The position numbers and the translations under genes were made by a program. The notes below the pieces were generated by a model that did not search any database, had not been told where the DNA came from, and saw only the letters and a program-made list of their open reading frames with translations. A stretch of DNA of 64,000 nt from Metopolophium dirhodum (Eukaryota > Arthropoda > Insecta > Hemiptera > Aphididae), in the NCBI RefSeq assembly GCF_019925205.1, contig NC_083560.1, positions 61,703,266 to 61,767,265 on the forward strand. Direction: 5' to 3'. The stretch's first letter is position 1, and every line of letters begins with the position of its first letter. Shown in pieces: positions 27,370 to 40,489 of the stretch.

Positions 27370-28660
27370 CTGTGGCGAATTATATTATTATTACGATTCC
27401 GGTGCAAGGACCGAACTCGGCTCGAGCGAACGCCGCCGCCGCTGTTACCACGCATACCCGCCCATGTGGTAGTTTCGTGCGCGCCCTGCAGATCGATATT
27501 GTACGGTGTTATTATTATTATATACATAATATACGCGGCACAGAGAAGACGTCCTCGCATATTTTATATTTACATGACATACACACGCGTGTATAATATA
27601 TTATTGTATTATATATGCACACACACACACACACACACACATCCCATACGTCGCCCGTATATACCGTGGTCCGGGTGCAGGTTGTACTAGGCTCAGCGAA
27701 TATATAGTACCTATGTAACCACCCGACCGGCGGCGGAAGTGCGCGGTATACGGTTACAGAAATCGGGCGGACGGTTGCGGGTTCTGCAGTGTAATAATAG
27801 TAATAATAATAATAATAACAAGCGCATCGCACACGGAGAATATTACAGACAGCGGCCGTCGGTCCGGGACGAAGACGACGAAAACTCGACAAAATCGGAT
27901 AGTTCGATTTTCCACCGCGGTCAAAATATATAATATACTGTAGGTAATTACATGATAAAATATATGGACATATCAATCGTACGAATATATTTTCGATACA
28001 CAACGTCATAACGATGACGTAATGTATTATACGAATTATTAGGTTTTTGGAAGCAAACGTCTGGCAAACTTTTGTGTGTACATATAATATCATCACAATA
28101 ATATAACATAATAATATATTACTATGACCGCGGACCGCGGTGGCACGCTGCGCCGCATTAAATATCGCACGGAAAGCGAAACGTTCACTTTGGCTGACAC
28201 TTTTCACGGCCGACCGCCGTGCGAAAGCCAACGCTGCCGGACGGAAAGTGTTATTTTCACTCTCATCCAAAACGACGATGCTGCAGTGATCCTGAAGGGT
28301 GATGGGGTGTAGGGGCGCTCGGTCGGTGGTAGGTCTTACGCGTATGACAGATATAAAGTGACATCCGTACACGGTGGAGTAGTATTGTATTCTCGTGCGC
28401 GCACTTACTATACACACATACGGACACTACAGAAAAGCTCGTGCCCGGATCGAATATAATATATTATATGCATAGGTATTATACGTATGTTCACCCGCCG
28501 CAGAAGCGAGCGGTTCAGCGTTAACCCTTCGCGCGAACGATATTTCTGGCTATATTACTGTTACGTGGCGCAGGGAGGGGCTGGGCTTCATTTTTATCCG
28601 TCCCGAATATTCTCGTCCTCCGCCTCTGCTTTTCCGTGTCAAAACGAGCAGCATACATGC
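27370..28660. promoter_or_regulatory. Alternating CpG-rich patches with a CA repeat
   Basis: CpG-rich patches at about 27370-27550, 27720-27930 and 28110-28660 are separated by AT-rich DNA and a (CA)n run at 27616-27641. A minus-strand frame of 299 codons crosses the whole stretch. It contains runs of Tyr and Cys-Val encoded by microsatellites and shows no domain. The region may be regulatory; I see no gene. Confidence 0.3.
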
Positions 28661-31615
28661 CCTACGCCGTTATATCATATACGTACATAATATAATGCAC
28701 ACATTATGATGCACGCCGTAATATTTTATGCACATATAGGTGTGACGGGCGAGCCGCGCACGCGATTTCATATTATATGATATTAACCCTGCGGAAGGGG
28801 TGTCCCGAAAATCCTTCATGTCAAAATGTAAAAGCCACTTTTTATCTGTAAATACGCGCACCGCAAGGCGCGTGTATAGTAGGCATATCATCATAACATG
28901 TCGAAATTCGTGACGCCGACGATCGGCTAGTGTTTTACCTATAACATATAACTATATGCACACAATGTAATATATTATTTATACAACGCGTGCACACTAC
29001 ACCACACACACACACGAGATAATATTATTATAATATCGTACACGCGTATCGCATTTACGCGGTGTACACTTTGGGGTTACTCGTGTAAGCGCTGTTCGCG
29101 AATACCTACCTATGATATATGCCGGTGCGGTTATCTAATGTGGACCATACATAATATACCTAGGTAATAATACGAAACGCGGGGCGTATAGGTCGAGCGG
29201 AAATCGTGAGCGCACGCCGCACGTACCCGTCGAGACGTTTAAGCGATGATTTTCACGAGTATAATGCCTAATAATTATTGCCATCGCGTACATTTATATT
29301 ATTATTATACGCTCGTACGGCATGACATAACGCACAGACAAAAATGCATATAGGTACCCATGCACAATATATATGAGCGGGACATTCGATTGTTTGCAGT
29401 ATAATACACAAACGCATAATATCGTAGAAGGCGATAATTACGGGTTTAGGCCGATTATAATAATATTGTAATGACTGCTGCGGCGGGTTGTCGCCGTCGC
29501 CGTTGTGTATAGGGAGTGGCGATTTTCGATAAACGCCGTTCATTCTATAATATGCAACGATGGCCATCACAATAATAATAATAATAATATATTATATGAT
29601 ATGCGAGTGTAATTATATCTATTATAATGCATATACTATTAACGTGTATGCACATGCGCCGCGATGCGATACCAAAGTCGATAACGTCTACGACAAACGC
29701 GGTTACTGTACACGCAGGTCCATATTTAGCGAATTGACAATTTCCCCCAGCGGCACTGCTCGGGGAGCGGCAATATTTTTTTACCATTCTTAGTACAATG
29801 TATGCCTATATAGCCATCATAATAAGTATATTATCAAATTGCAAAGAGAAAAAATGTAAAAGACTGAAAATCCTAATTAGGTAGGTGTACTGTTAAAATT
29901 TAAAACCACTTTTACGGCAGTTTGTTTGTTGCTCCCGGCGTCGACTTTTCTAAATACCCGTGGCCCTGACTACACCGAGTGCGGTAAAACCGCGTGCCAC
30001 GCCGACCGCTCTTAGTGCCGCTGTATAGTTAGTGACGGTAAATGGTAATATTATAATATCCGGTGTGTGCGTTTTTGTCAAACCACCCACTCACGAGCTA
30101 TAAAAGAATTGCTGACCACGGTGGTGATTTTAAAAACTCTGACGTGAACGCGTTGATGGGTCACAGTAAAAATAATATTGTTACTGGCCTGTATAGCATG
30201 TTTATCGGGCGCGTAAAACGAAAAAAAAGATAATTTCTATTGATAAGAAATGTATTAAATATTAATTGGACTCAGCGTTTTGTAGGTCAATACACTTGAA
30301 ATTTCTCTCCTAGAATAACGTTACGGGTAACGTGGGTTTTACTATAATAATATAGTCTTACATTTTCGATATTGTTAGGTAATCACTTTGTGGTATTCAT
30401 ATTTTGAAGCAAAAAGGTTCATCAACCTGTTGTGAAAACCACATAAGTATACGATCGATATGACTTAGGATTTGCTTAAAATATATGGGATGCGTATAGG
30501 ATTCGTACTTGGGTAGTATTTTCAAGCAGAAATGTTTCATTATTTTCAAATGTTATGAGAATAAATGAAAAAGAAACAGAAAATAACGATTATGGGGAGG
30601 TTATTATCTCTCTTCAGAATAATTTTTAAATGGCCTAATTTAAAAATCATTTAAAATTAAATTGTACAATACACAACACTCCGTCCCCCGTGGCAGCTCT
30701 ATTCTGCGCTGAAGTGAGAATAAAAAAGACGCGCCAATGTCAGATCTTTGTATCATATCGTGTAATTTTTTATTTTTTTATACTTAAAACAACTGTCATA
30801 TTTATAAATTGTTAAATTAATTTTGATCGTTACTCGAATCCTATGTAAAGTTTTTAAGACGTTAAAATACAAAAAAATTAAAAATAGGGGTATTGTTTGA
30901 TGTGAAGTATAATATTATTTAAGTTAAGTTAATAATGCAATTGATAACCATTAAAATAGGGATAATACGCGAGGGTAGTCGATGACCCGTTTTAAGTGCA
31001 ATTGGTAGGTTCAATAATTTTTTTTTAGTGACGAGAGTATTGATACAAAAAAAAGGTTAATTAGAGGAGGCAGCTGGAATACACCCGTTTTATCCCGAGG
31101 TTGTTTTAAGAGACTGTACAAAGATGACAACAACAATAAATAATGGTTAATAATCAGACGACTCAGTACGAAAGAACAACGTTTTAATAATATATATAAT
31201 AAATTATACATAGGTAGTATACGCTGACCGTCGACACAACCATCAACAATAAGCGATATAAACCCGATTATAACTTCATGGTTGGTGTGAGTGGGGGAGT
31301 GGAATGGTTGGTCTTTAATTATATTTATATCCCGTGAAGCAGGTTATTATTAATTATTATTATACGGTATTATATTAACTGCAGAAAAAAATTAAGCGCT
31401 AATTCGGAACGATGTTTCATCGTGAAAAGCGACTAAGTGTACACAATTAATTATCTTGGCAAAACCGTTAACCAAAATAATAATAATTTAACGTCACATC
31501 GGTAAAATATCATAGAAAATAAATATTACGATAAACAATATTCAAACGTATTACAGAATATTAATAATAATATCATAATATAACATAAGTATTATTATAT
31601 TTTTCATTGTGGGCG
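28661..31615. other. Non-coding DNA, mixed composition
   Basis: CpG-containing AT-rich DNA with small GC-richer patches near 29440-29560 and 29930-30020. It contains no supported coding region, RNA gene or repeat boundary. Confidence 0.5.
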
Positions 31616-31619
31616 GAAT

Positions 31620-33600
31620 GACTGGGATGGTGGCGTTTTCGGTGTTGGTGGCGTCAGCGGCGTACCTTTAGGTATTTAATCAACAATCAATTTAGACGGC
31701 GCGGGGCGGGTACACTGGTGAAAACAGACGACGTTGTCCCGACAAATTTGATTTACTTGAAACGCGTCCGCGTTCGCCGTCGCTGATTAAAAGCGATATT
31801 TATTTTAGCCTGCAGTGCACAATGGGAGGGTGGGAGATCGGGCGAAGTTTTTGATATATTTTCCGAGGAAAAATCTGCTTTGAGAAATTAATTAATGCCA
31901 CCACACGGTCCGCGGTCTTGTATTATTGCATCCGATCATAGGCCCCACTGTACACACTTAGTGGCCGATCGCGTATGTACACTTCATAATCTCGTGTATG
32001 TACACGAATATAATATACGCACACAACCATCAAGTTGTTGATTACTGCCTATAATATGTGTGTGCGGGTGTGTGCGAGGGGAGTTTTAAGCAGCTGCAGC
32101 GGAGAATGACAAAGAGGCGGTGTAGGAGTAGACGCTGTGTATATAATTATTTGTTCCCTGCGCGCACACATTTTTGTGGGACATTACACGCGACGTCATA
32201 AAGGCTTTCCGCAGAACCGAGTTTATTCCGTCCGTCGTTTTTAAGTCGTTCGCCGCTCCGCCACCGCTCCTTTCGTCCCGCGGCCTAACAACGGCAGCAC
32301 GTGACATTTTTCACTACCCATTTTAATACTATACATACACGTCATAATAATAATAATAACAAGAGTTTATTTTATACTCACTGCACGCGTTTACCTACCG
32401 TATGCGTTTATACAATGATATGCAAAATAATAGTAAAACATATTATGATATTAGAGTAGGTAAATAATACAGTGTAATATTATAACACGATAAGGTAAAG
32501 CGCGCAGTAGTGTCGCGTAATCCAAACGGAATTTTTCGCGTGGATTCCACGACTCTGCGGCGTGCAGTAGGTATATTATAATAATAATATTGTGATAGCG
32601 GGATAAACGCGAAAGCGCACCACGACGACCGCCGTGGCGAGAAACGTTTTTAATATTCGTCAAATTCGTGTTATAACGCACGCGGGTACAACTGGGTGGA
32701 GGAAACGACCCGAAACGTGATTAAAAAAAATTTAAGTTAAATGAGGTGCGACGGCGACGACAACGCAGTAGTCTAAAAGTTTTAGTGAAAAGAAAAATTA
32801 AAAAAAAAAAATGACTACCCAGAGCCATAAAGCGGCGGTCTAACTTTTTAAACGCAAACTCAAAGGTTTCGCATTACTTATTTATATGTACATTATAATG
32901 CACGCCGCCCCGTGGATTATGTCCGTATTTCGTTTAAAACAAAGAGCGCATCATAATATTGTCGTAACCGCCGTCATCCGCGGCTTTTAGTTTTCGAGTA
33001 GGTATACGATCGAAAATTTCGACAGTAAACGATCCGGTGATCGGATCCGAGGATTGTTATCTATGATGGTAAGTAAATGACGCATGCACCTACGATCTGC
33101 ATCCACACGGACGGCTCCATACGGGTACCTATATAATATTGTTATACGTGCGAAGGTCGCCGCACCCGAGTCGATAACGTTTCCTGCAGGATTTTCTAAA
33201 GGACCGGAAAAAAGGGTTGGTGGGGTTCGCCCCGGCACCGTAACTACATATAATATCGTTTACCGAAATGTGAAAATAATTTTTTACCAAACTCCGCGTT
33301 TACCGAATGGGATTCCCGAACATGGTTATAAGAACACGGCAGAGAGTGATAGAGAGCCGGTCCGGCGGCGGCGTTAAGGTCGGTCCCTCGGGTGTCGTTC
33401 AGCACTAGCCCAGAGCCACTAAAGCGGCCATCTTTTTATTTTTTAATGGACTTTATACATTTTTCATCGGTATATTCGGTACTTACGCAATTACACATGT
33501 TTTCTTTATAGTGGACGCGGCTGGACGGCGGTTGCGTGTGATGCCGAACCGAAATTGGTTTGTGCAATTTTTGCAAATACGACACGAGGTGCGGTTACAT
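31620..33600. promoter_or_regulatory. Series of CpG-rich patches, possible exon or promoter region
   Basis: Patches at about 31620-31760, 32090-32300, 32980-33410 and 33510-33600 are rich in CG dinucleotides. A duplicated motif, CCCAGAGCCA(C)TAAAGCGGC, occurs at 32818 and 33408 in the same orientation. A T-rich 3' splice-site-like sequence ends at about 33512 on the plus strand and is followed by a GC-rich segment that is open in two frames. On the minus strand a donor-like GTGAGT starts near 32381. None of this adds up to a definable gene. Confidence 0.3.
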
Positions 33601-35280
33601 TACGAGATATATAAAAATATCTTTAGATATAATAATATCTTAAATTCTTAAAATTTCTATTTAGAACAAATAACGCGAACAAATTGCGCGATAAACTATT
33701 ATTGAGTGATTAGATATTGAAATAACTGCATGACTGTACGAAAATCGTTACAAAATAACGCAAAGTAATCACGCCCGTATAGTATTATAATCATTATCAA
33801 TTTAATATGGATGTTCATATTTCAACAATTTTAACTATTCGCATTCCTTGGATTTATGTGGTTTTATTTTACAATCATTTATTCGAGTGTATTATATTAT
33901 ACACGTCAACTATCTGTGTATTATATGATAGAATAGAAGACATGTCATAAAAGCGCATAAAACACCCGGGTGGCTTGTATTTTTCTTAGTATAATATTTT
34001 GGACATTTGGTTTTAATACTCAAAAGTTCTCTACAGCCAGCTTCAATTTTTTCCTACATTCCTGGTAAAATGTTTATTCGGTCAAATACTTTTAAAACTC
34101 AATAACGTCTAAGCTGGGTTCGAAAGTTTGGAGCTAACCGCTGTCACACACATCCTTTGCAGTAAGCTCGCACTGCACAACCTTCTCTCTGATATATACG
34201 GGCGTTAAACTTCAAAACATATTCTATCTCAGACACACACATTTGTATTATACATAATTTAAATGTATTTATGTGAAATTAAATTAAAAGTGTTTTTTTT
34301 TGTTTTACTAAAAGTTATATAATATAAGTTATAATATAAAATTATGCGGTCCAATGTAGAAAATATATTAGATAAAAATATGTAGGTATTGAAATCGGTG
34401 TTACGATTTTTTACAGTAATAGGTACGTATTATTAATAGTGTAAAATATGAAAATAAATCCGTCGGTAACGTCAAAACGTAAAATCCAAGAGCATATCAA
34501 TAATAAACAGAAGGTTTTGTTAACCGGACCATTAACCAATGGCCAAAAAATGCCATTGTTCTATTTAAATTCGCAATATATTTAAAACATAATAATCGCC
34601 CCGGAGGGGATTAGTCGACCCTAAATCACGTGAATTATTGTATTTACGCCCTCATAACTAAAAAACACACACACGCACCCTCATATACACATACACCATC
34701 AAATACACATATTTATTATATTAATAATGTTATATATTTTATCATAGCCCCTTGTGATTTGTATTGTCCATCATATTATACGTAAGTGTATATTATATAT
34801 TATGTAGTTGTCTTTCTAAAAATTTCTATTGTGTACAAGCAGCAGCAAAATGTAAGTTTTCATAACCTTTTCCAGAAATTTTTTTCACATTTTTTTGTTA
34901 TATTAATTACCCTTCGCGCGCAGAGTTCAAAGCGAGACCTTCTTTTGTATATATTATTTCTAAGTGAAGGAACGCAAGTGTAATTTTTTTAGCTTTTTTT
35001 TTATTTCGTTGTGCACTTAACGCGTTCTCTGTAAAATGACGGTAAACGGCGGCGTGTGTGTGTGTGCGTGTTTATATATACATATGTTTCTGTGTAGTTG
35101 TCATTGTATATATAGTCATCGTTAAATTTTACGGTAATTATAAAATATTTACATAATTCAAGAGTACTGTGCAGCTATACACACACGCACACACACGGAT
35201 ACACAAAATATAACATGTGATGTTCCTTTTTAAAATGTTTAATAATACATCACATTTTTTTTTTTGTTGTTGAACAATTA
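33601..35280. other. AT-rich non-coding DNA
   Basis: No supported gene. It holds short CA-rich runs near 34665-34710 and 35170-35200 and a TG run near 35055. Confidence 0.5.
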
Positions 35281-35640
35281 ATGAGTTTTAATTATTCTTT
35301 CTATATCTCCACGCCGAAGGGGGTGAATGGTAGATTTTGGTCGTCCTCGGAAATTTTCTAGAACACCCGCATTTCACTACACGCAACAGACATAATTTAT
35401 ATTTCACGTTGCCATTGGATACTATACATGGGATACGTAGGGCAAGATTTTCGGCAAACCCCTATTTCGGACACTGAACACACGACTCTATAGGATATTA
35501 TGTTGCGGGTGAGTTGTATATGCTCTTTGCTATCCGATCAGCCAAGCTCCATTAATACCAGCGTGCAAAACGTCACCCAAAGGCTACGAGGCTACTTTCA
35601 ACGACCATTTTTCAAAATAAAGAATGAAATAGTGAAAAAA
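35281..35640. other. Unusual higher-complexity block ending in AATAAA
   Basis: This block has near-balanced base composition and almost none of the TA/AAT runs of its neighbours. It ends with AATAAA near 35617 on the plus strand. No long frame is open. It could be a transcribed non-coding segment, a 3' UTR, a dispersed repeat or conserved regulatory DNA. Which of these applies cannot be settled from the sequence. Confidence 0.25.
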
Positions 35641-36985
35641 AAATCAATGAGGATAATATAAAGTAAGCTACCCCTAAAAACACGAAGGGATACCAAGTCC
35701 TGTACCATATTTTGTAAATATCACGTTTTTGTTTACAGATATTAGCATAAACAAGTAAGTTGAATCATGACTTTAATCAAAACTTAGAATCTTGACTTTC
35801 AAGTATATATATACGTTTTAATTTTACTATAGAATACACAGCCGTTGAATAATGTGCAAGACTTTCATTAGTGCTTACTGTAGCGATTAATTTATGAAAA
35901 TAAAAAATCGTGACATGTTATATGATTAATAATAAAATATTTTATAATCATAAAATATAATATTATACAAATGCTCACATTTTAACCTAATATGCATTTG
36001 GTATGCTTATTTCAAACTCCGAGCTCACTGACATTGAGTATATATACATCGTCTGTCAAATACAGAGTCAAAGATATATTTTCGAGTGTACGAACTATTG
36101 TATTTATACGTCAAGAATAATTTAATTTTGAATGCATGGAAGAGAAAGTTCAAAGTTTCGATATAAACAAGTTTAAGTGACGAGCAATTTAGTAAGCATG
36201 TAAACATATTGTTCAGTAAACTTGTAATCTCTATAGTAGGTATAGTAAAAACTACAACTTTCTGTCAATCTAGAAAAGATGAAATCTACATTTTGAGTCA
36301 ATTTTATTTCTAAAGAAGCACAAAATACCATCATTTTAAAAGTAATTAACAATTATTAAAATATAAGATATAATAATAATCATAACACAATTTTTTTTTA
36401 ACAAAGCTATATACATCCCTGTGTACATTTTGTATACAAATATTATTAACATTCAACAGTTTAGCATACGATTGACGATACTGATATATGTGTTACTTGA
36501 AACAATTTGATTTATTGTGTTATAACATTGAATTACTGAATAATAGGAAACTTGCGTATGTGTACGGTAATTGTATCTGTCAGATGGAAATGGCTCGATA
36601 ACCAAAATGTTATTAAATTACGAGTTTGTGATGTTGGGAATGACAGTATTAATGGATTATGTACTGGCTATGACCATAAACCGAATATCGATGTAATTAA
36701 TTTCTCAGATTATGTTTAATATTGAACTTGCTGTTGCTGTATATACAAATTGAATAATTGCATTGCGCCCTAATGAAAGATAATACGTTTAGTCTGTTGT
36801 AATATTTTACAACGTTGGTCTTTGGCACGGAAATAATTATTCAAAGATAAAAAAGAATGTCATTTATTTACAAAAAATCGAATTGGCTGGCAGATTAACG
36901 AATAACGATTATTTAATTTTAAAACCTAAATTAATGTGGTAAGAAAGTACAGTATAATAATAGTAATAAACAATAACACCTATAA
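35641..36985. other. AT-rich non-coding DNA
   Basis: No supported feature; AT-rich unique-looking sequence without long open frames. Confidence 0.5.
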
Positions 36986-36990
36986 TATAT

Positions 36991-37038
36991 AACTACTATT
37001 ATAATATGTATATACCCATACATATTATAATAGTAGTT
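36991..37038. repeat. Perfect 20-bp inverted repeat (hairpin)
   Basis: The left arm AACTACTATTATAATATGTA (36991-37010) is matched exactly by its reverse complement at 37019-37038, with an 8-base spacer. Weaker similarity continues outside the arms (ACCTAT to the left, ATAGGT to the right). The structure could be a cruciform, the core of a small MITE, or the end of a larger inactive element. Confidence 0.85.
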
Positions 37039-37067
37039 ACATAGGTTAGGTTAGATAAAAAAAGGCT

Positions 37068-37520
37068 ATGTACTGGCAAATAATACCCGATAGAGTGGTA
37101 AACATTTATAAGCAAAAGACGTACTTCACAATTTTAATGGAATTTAGATACTTCATTGGTTCGCCAATTCGATGCTATCATACTAATAGCACAACAATAT
37201 CGTCAGTAACACTATACAGATACATAGTTTATATACATATATTGCATAAGAATGCCCTTGAGATCACTGCGTCGGGCCACAGTTGTACATATCAACACTA
37301 TATTGGTTTTTCGCAAAAATGGTTCATATACACATTTTGCAACAAAGTACATCTCACAAAAAGGTATTTAAAGTCCGACGAATCCTTTATATATACCAAC
37401 AGTGCTGCAGGTTCCTCATGGGATCTGGGTCACTATATTATGAGCTATATTCTAGAGTCCACTGAGGCATACGCACAACAAAACCTAATATGTTACGACC
37501 GTTGTACAAAATATATATAG
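37068..37520 (+). CDS. Orphan 150-codon open frame, function unknown
   Basis: This frame begins with ATG and runs 150 codons. It is the longest ATG-started frame in the window that is not built on a microsatellite or a CpG-rich patch. The predicted product is rich in Tyr, Ile and Ser, with eight or so scattered Cys, no signal peptide, no transmembrane helix and no motif I recognise. It sits between two inverted repeats (36991-37038 and 37556-37652), which raises the possibility that it lies inside a decayed transposable element. In AT-rich DNA of this size a chance frame of this length is quite possible. I regard it as more likely spurious than real. Confidence 0.2.
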   Translation: MYWQIIPDRVVNIYKQKTYFTILMEFRYFIGSPIRCYHTNSTTISSVTLYRYIVYIHILHKNALEITASGHSCTYQHYIGFSQKWFIYTFCNKVHLTKRYLKSDESFIYTNSAAGSSWDLGHYIMSYILESTEAYAQQNLICYDRCTKYI

Positions 37521-37555
37521 GTACCTAACCTATACTGCATTAATGACTCTGCCTC

Positions 37556-37652
37556 TAGTGTATTCCCAGCTGATAGCTGTATACGTGCTTTTTGTTTTGT
37601 TTGTTAATACCGTTTTAGCTTTATATACGTATACAGTCCCAGGGAACACACT
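37556..37652. repeat. Imperfect inverted repeat
   Basis: TAGTGTATTCCC, then CTGTATACGT, on the left (37556-37588) is matched by the reverse complement of 37620-37652, which reads TAGTGTGTTCCC and CTGTATACGT. The spacing inside the arms differs by three bases. The loop is about 30 bases and T-rich. It may be a small non-autonomous element or a structured RNA segment. Confidence 0.55.
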
Positions 37653-37756
37653 ACGCCACAGTCAGTGCTATAGGGAATTTTTCTGGACATAGATATCAGC
37701 ATCTACTTGTCCTCGAATGTAATTAATTTAGTGTTATATGACCAAAGTTAATGACA

Positions 37757-37758
37757 AA

Positions 37759-37797
<39 letters not shown>

Positions 37798-37843
37798 AAT
37801 AATAATAATAATAACAATAATAATAATAATAATAATAATAATA
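37757..37843. repeat. (AAT)n microsatellite with two interruptions
   Basis: About 85 bases of AAT units, interrupted by AAC-containing variants near 37792 and 37814. It is the longest trinucleotide repeat in the window. Confidence 0.95.
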
Positions 37844-37859
37844 CCTATAGATTTTTTTT

Positions 37860-40485
37860 TGGTTAGTGTGTATATGTTTTTAATTTTATTTTTAATTGGA
37901 TAGGTATGCATACTTTTTTTGGTTACAGTTTGTGGTCAATCGCCCGTATTATAACCGGATTTCCAAGATATCGGACGTGACGAGAACCAAAGTGAACTTG
38001 CCTCTCAACTACCATATTATCATCTCATAATTTCACACACTGGACCGAACGTTGGGCAATAATACTTAATAACTTTGAATAGATCGAAAAAAACGTTGTG
38101 CCTACGACTACTAGAGGTCGTATGTATATATTATGATATACATACATGCACGAGAATATTATTATGTAAAATCAATTTCGAATAACCATAAAACTATATT
38201 ATCGATTTCATAATAACAAAGCATCATCTTTTGGTTATTATGTAGGACGACATGAATTGTATAGATTAAAATAAATAATACTATTATTGTAGACTATGGC
38301 TGGAAAAGGGAGCGATTTTTCGAAAGGAATCGGTTTCGTAAAACTCTTTCAGAACGTTTTCAATAAATAAAAATAATAATAATAAATAAGTAAAAAAAAA
38401 TGTACGGGTAGGTAAACCACTATATTCGTAGTTTATATCCATTTTACGCACCCCCGGGACATGGAGATACCCAATTTTCGTTCGTTCTCACAGATATTTC
38501 AGTGAAATACTAAAATCGGTTTAGCCAAACAAAATGTATGCGATGGTTTTATACTAGGATCGTATAATATAATACACAAATATAATTTTTTTGCGCATGA
38601 AATAAAATAAATACATTTTGTGCTAGTTGGCGATAATAAAACAAATATATAAAATACCGTTGACGCAATAAATCGTGGCAATCAGGAAATACAATATGTA
38701 CGAGAACAATGCAAAAAAAGATACTCCTACTAGACATGACATTGAACTAAAAATAATCGAATTTTAATTGATTACAAAATATATGATCCAACGTGGAAAA
38801 TACAGAACGTTTAATTAATCGTGCAAAATGTTCATATATATTTATTGTTAAAAGGTATTAGCAAAACGAGTTTTGATGAAAGCCGATGAAGTTCGTAACA
38901 CATTTTGTAAATTACTAATCAAGTATTTGTTAACGGAAAACTGTTTAAAATGGACTAATTCAATTCATATCCATATAGTGTTAAACCTTACTTGCAATAA
39001 TAGAGTTAGAAACAAAAGTTTCTTTAACTATAAATACGAAGAATAACTTATTTGTATTGCGTTTGGGTGTTATTTAATTTCGTAACAAATGCGGACATTT
39101 TTTTTACATAAAATATTTATTTTTTCGAAACAATTTATTAAAATTAATTTAATTTCACGGAAACAAAGAAGTTTTTTTTTTAATTTTAACAAATAAAACT
39201 TTTTATGACTTTGCTCTTAAACAAATTGTATAATAATATATTGGTGAACCAAAACAATGTCTACATTTTCTATATATCTTGAGTATATTATACAACAGAA
39301 GTGCCCACATCAATATTTATTCCATATACATACCTAAAAGTTCTACTCTATATTATAAATGTTTTATGTGTAAAAATATATTTTTTATAAGGTTTTCAAT
39401 TTTAATCACATTGACTTTGTAATTAAAATCAATCTACTATAAGAACTAGAAAAATTTTAATTTTTTTATAACATTTTGCATCCAAAGTTGAAAAAGTTCC
39501 TCAATTTTCAAAAAAAATCCCTTGGTTTTGAAGGCTTGGAATTGTCTTTTTAAATTGTATTTCCGATTGATTGGTTAGCTATAAGCCTATAAATGACTTA
39601 GCAGTGTGTATGAAAAGAAGTTAAGACAAACTTATTAATTTTTTTTTACACAATAAAATTAAAATTTTAGATTTTATTCGATAAAGATTTATTTTTCCGG
39701 AACATAAATATGTCTCAAAGTCACAAAAACTAGAGTCAGTGAATCATTGTAGTACTTTTTATTTTCTTACTAGTTTAAAAAATGTCATGGAAAGCTTTAA
39801 TTACGTTCAATTACGAAAAATATTTATTCCAAATAAAACCATGATATTATGTGGAAACTTTTCTTGCAATTATATTTTCGAAGAACATTGAAACGTCTAA
39901 CCTTTTAAATTAAAATTTTCTCAAAATTTCGTCAAAATGTTCATAAAAACCAATCCCAGTTTTTCTATTTTTTAGAAAAAATGTGTCTAGAAAGTTTATA
40001 AATAAAATTTTTCCGAATTATATTATTAATTATACTAATTATAATCACATCAACAAAATATTATAATATTTAATACTTAGATAATATAGGCATATACTAT
40101 TATTCAAGTTATTCTCATCCACATAAAATTTTTTGCGATGGAAATCTAAAAATTATAGCTTTCTTCTAATGATAATTATAGCAATAAAGGTAGTCGTCCT
40201 TACCGTAGTCACACGGAATATGCCCACCAAGAGGCCAATATCTCTTGTCGCGCGATCTTCGATATGTCTTCGCAGGTTCTCCACGACAAATATATTATAT
40301 TATTATGATAACGGTGCCGAAGGCGGTTTTTGTGGTATATACCGCGCGGATATTAAAATTATAATATGGAAAAATTCGTCGGAAAACGCATGTGGAGTGA
40401 AACTCACGTCCTAGTCGGGAGCGAACGAGAGAAAAAAAAATGTACAACAAATTCGATTGGAACGATGTTTTTCAGCGAGCAGAGG
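37860..40485. other. AT-rich non-coding DNA
   Basis: Very AT-rich, especially 38740-40100, with frequent T-runs. The texture of 39100-39990 is compatible with old transposon remnants, but no ends can be defined. No gene is supported. Confidence 0.5.
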
Positions 40486-40489
40486 CAAA

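Noticed and set aside
27518..28417. 299-codon minus-strand frame
   Set aside because: It is kept open by TAT, CA and CpG-rich repeats (Tyr and Cys-Val runs), with no domain, signal peptide or splice context.
34117..34124. GGTTCGAA, resembling a tRNA T-loop
   Set aside because: No matching acceptor stem, D-arm or anticodon arm could be placed around it.
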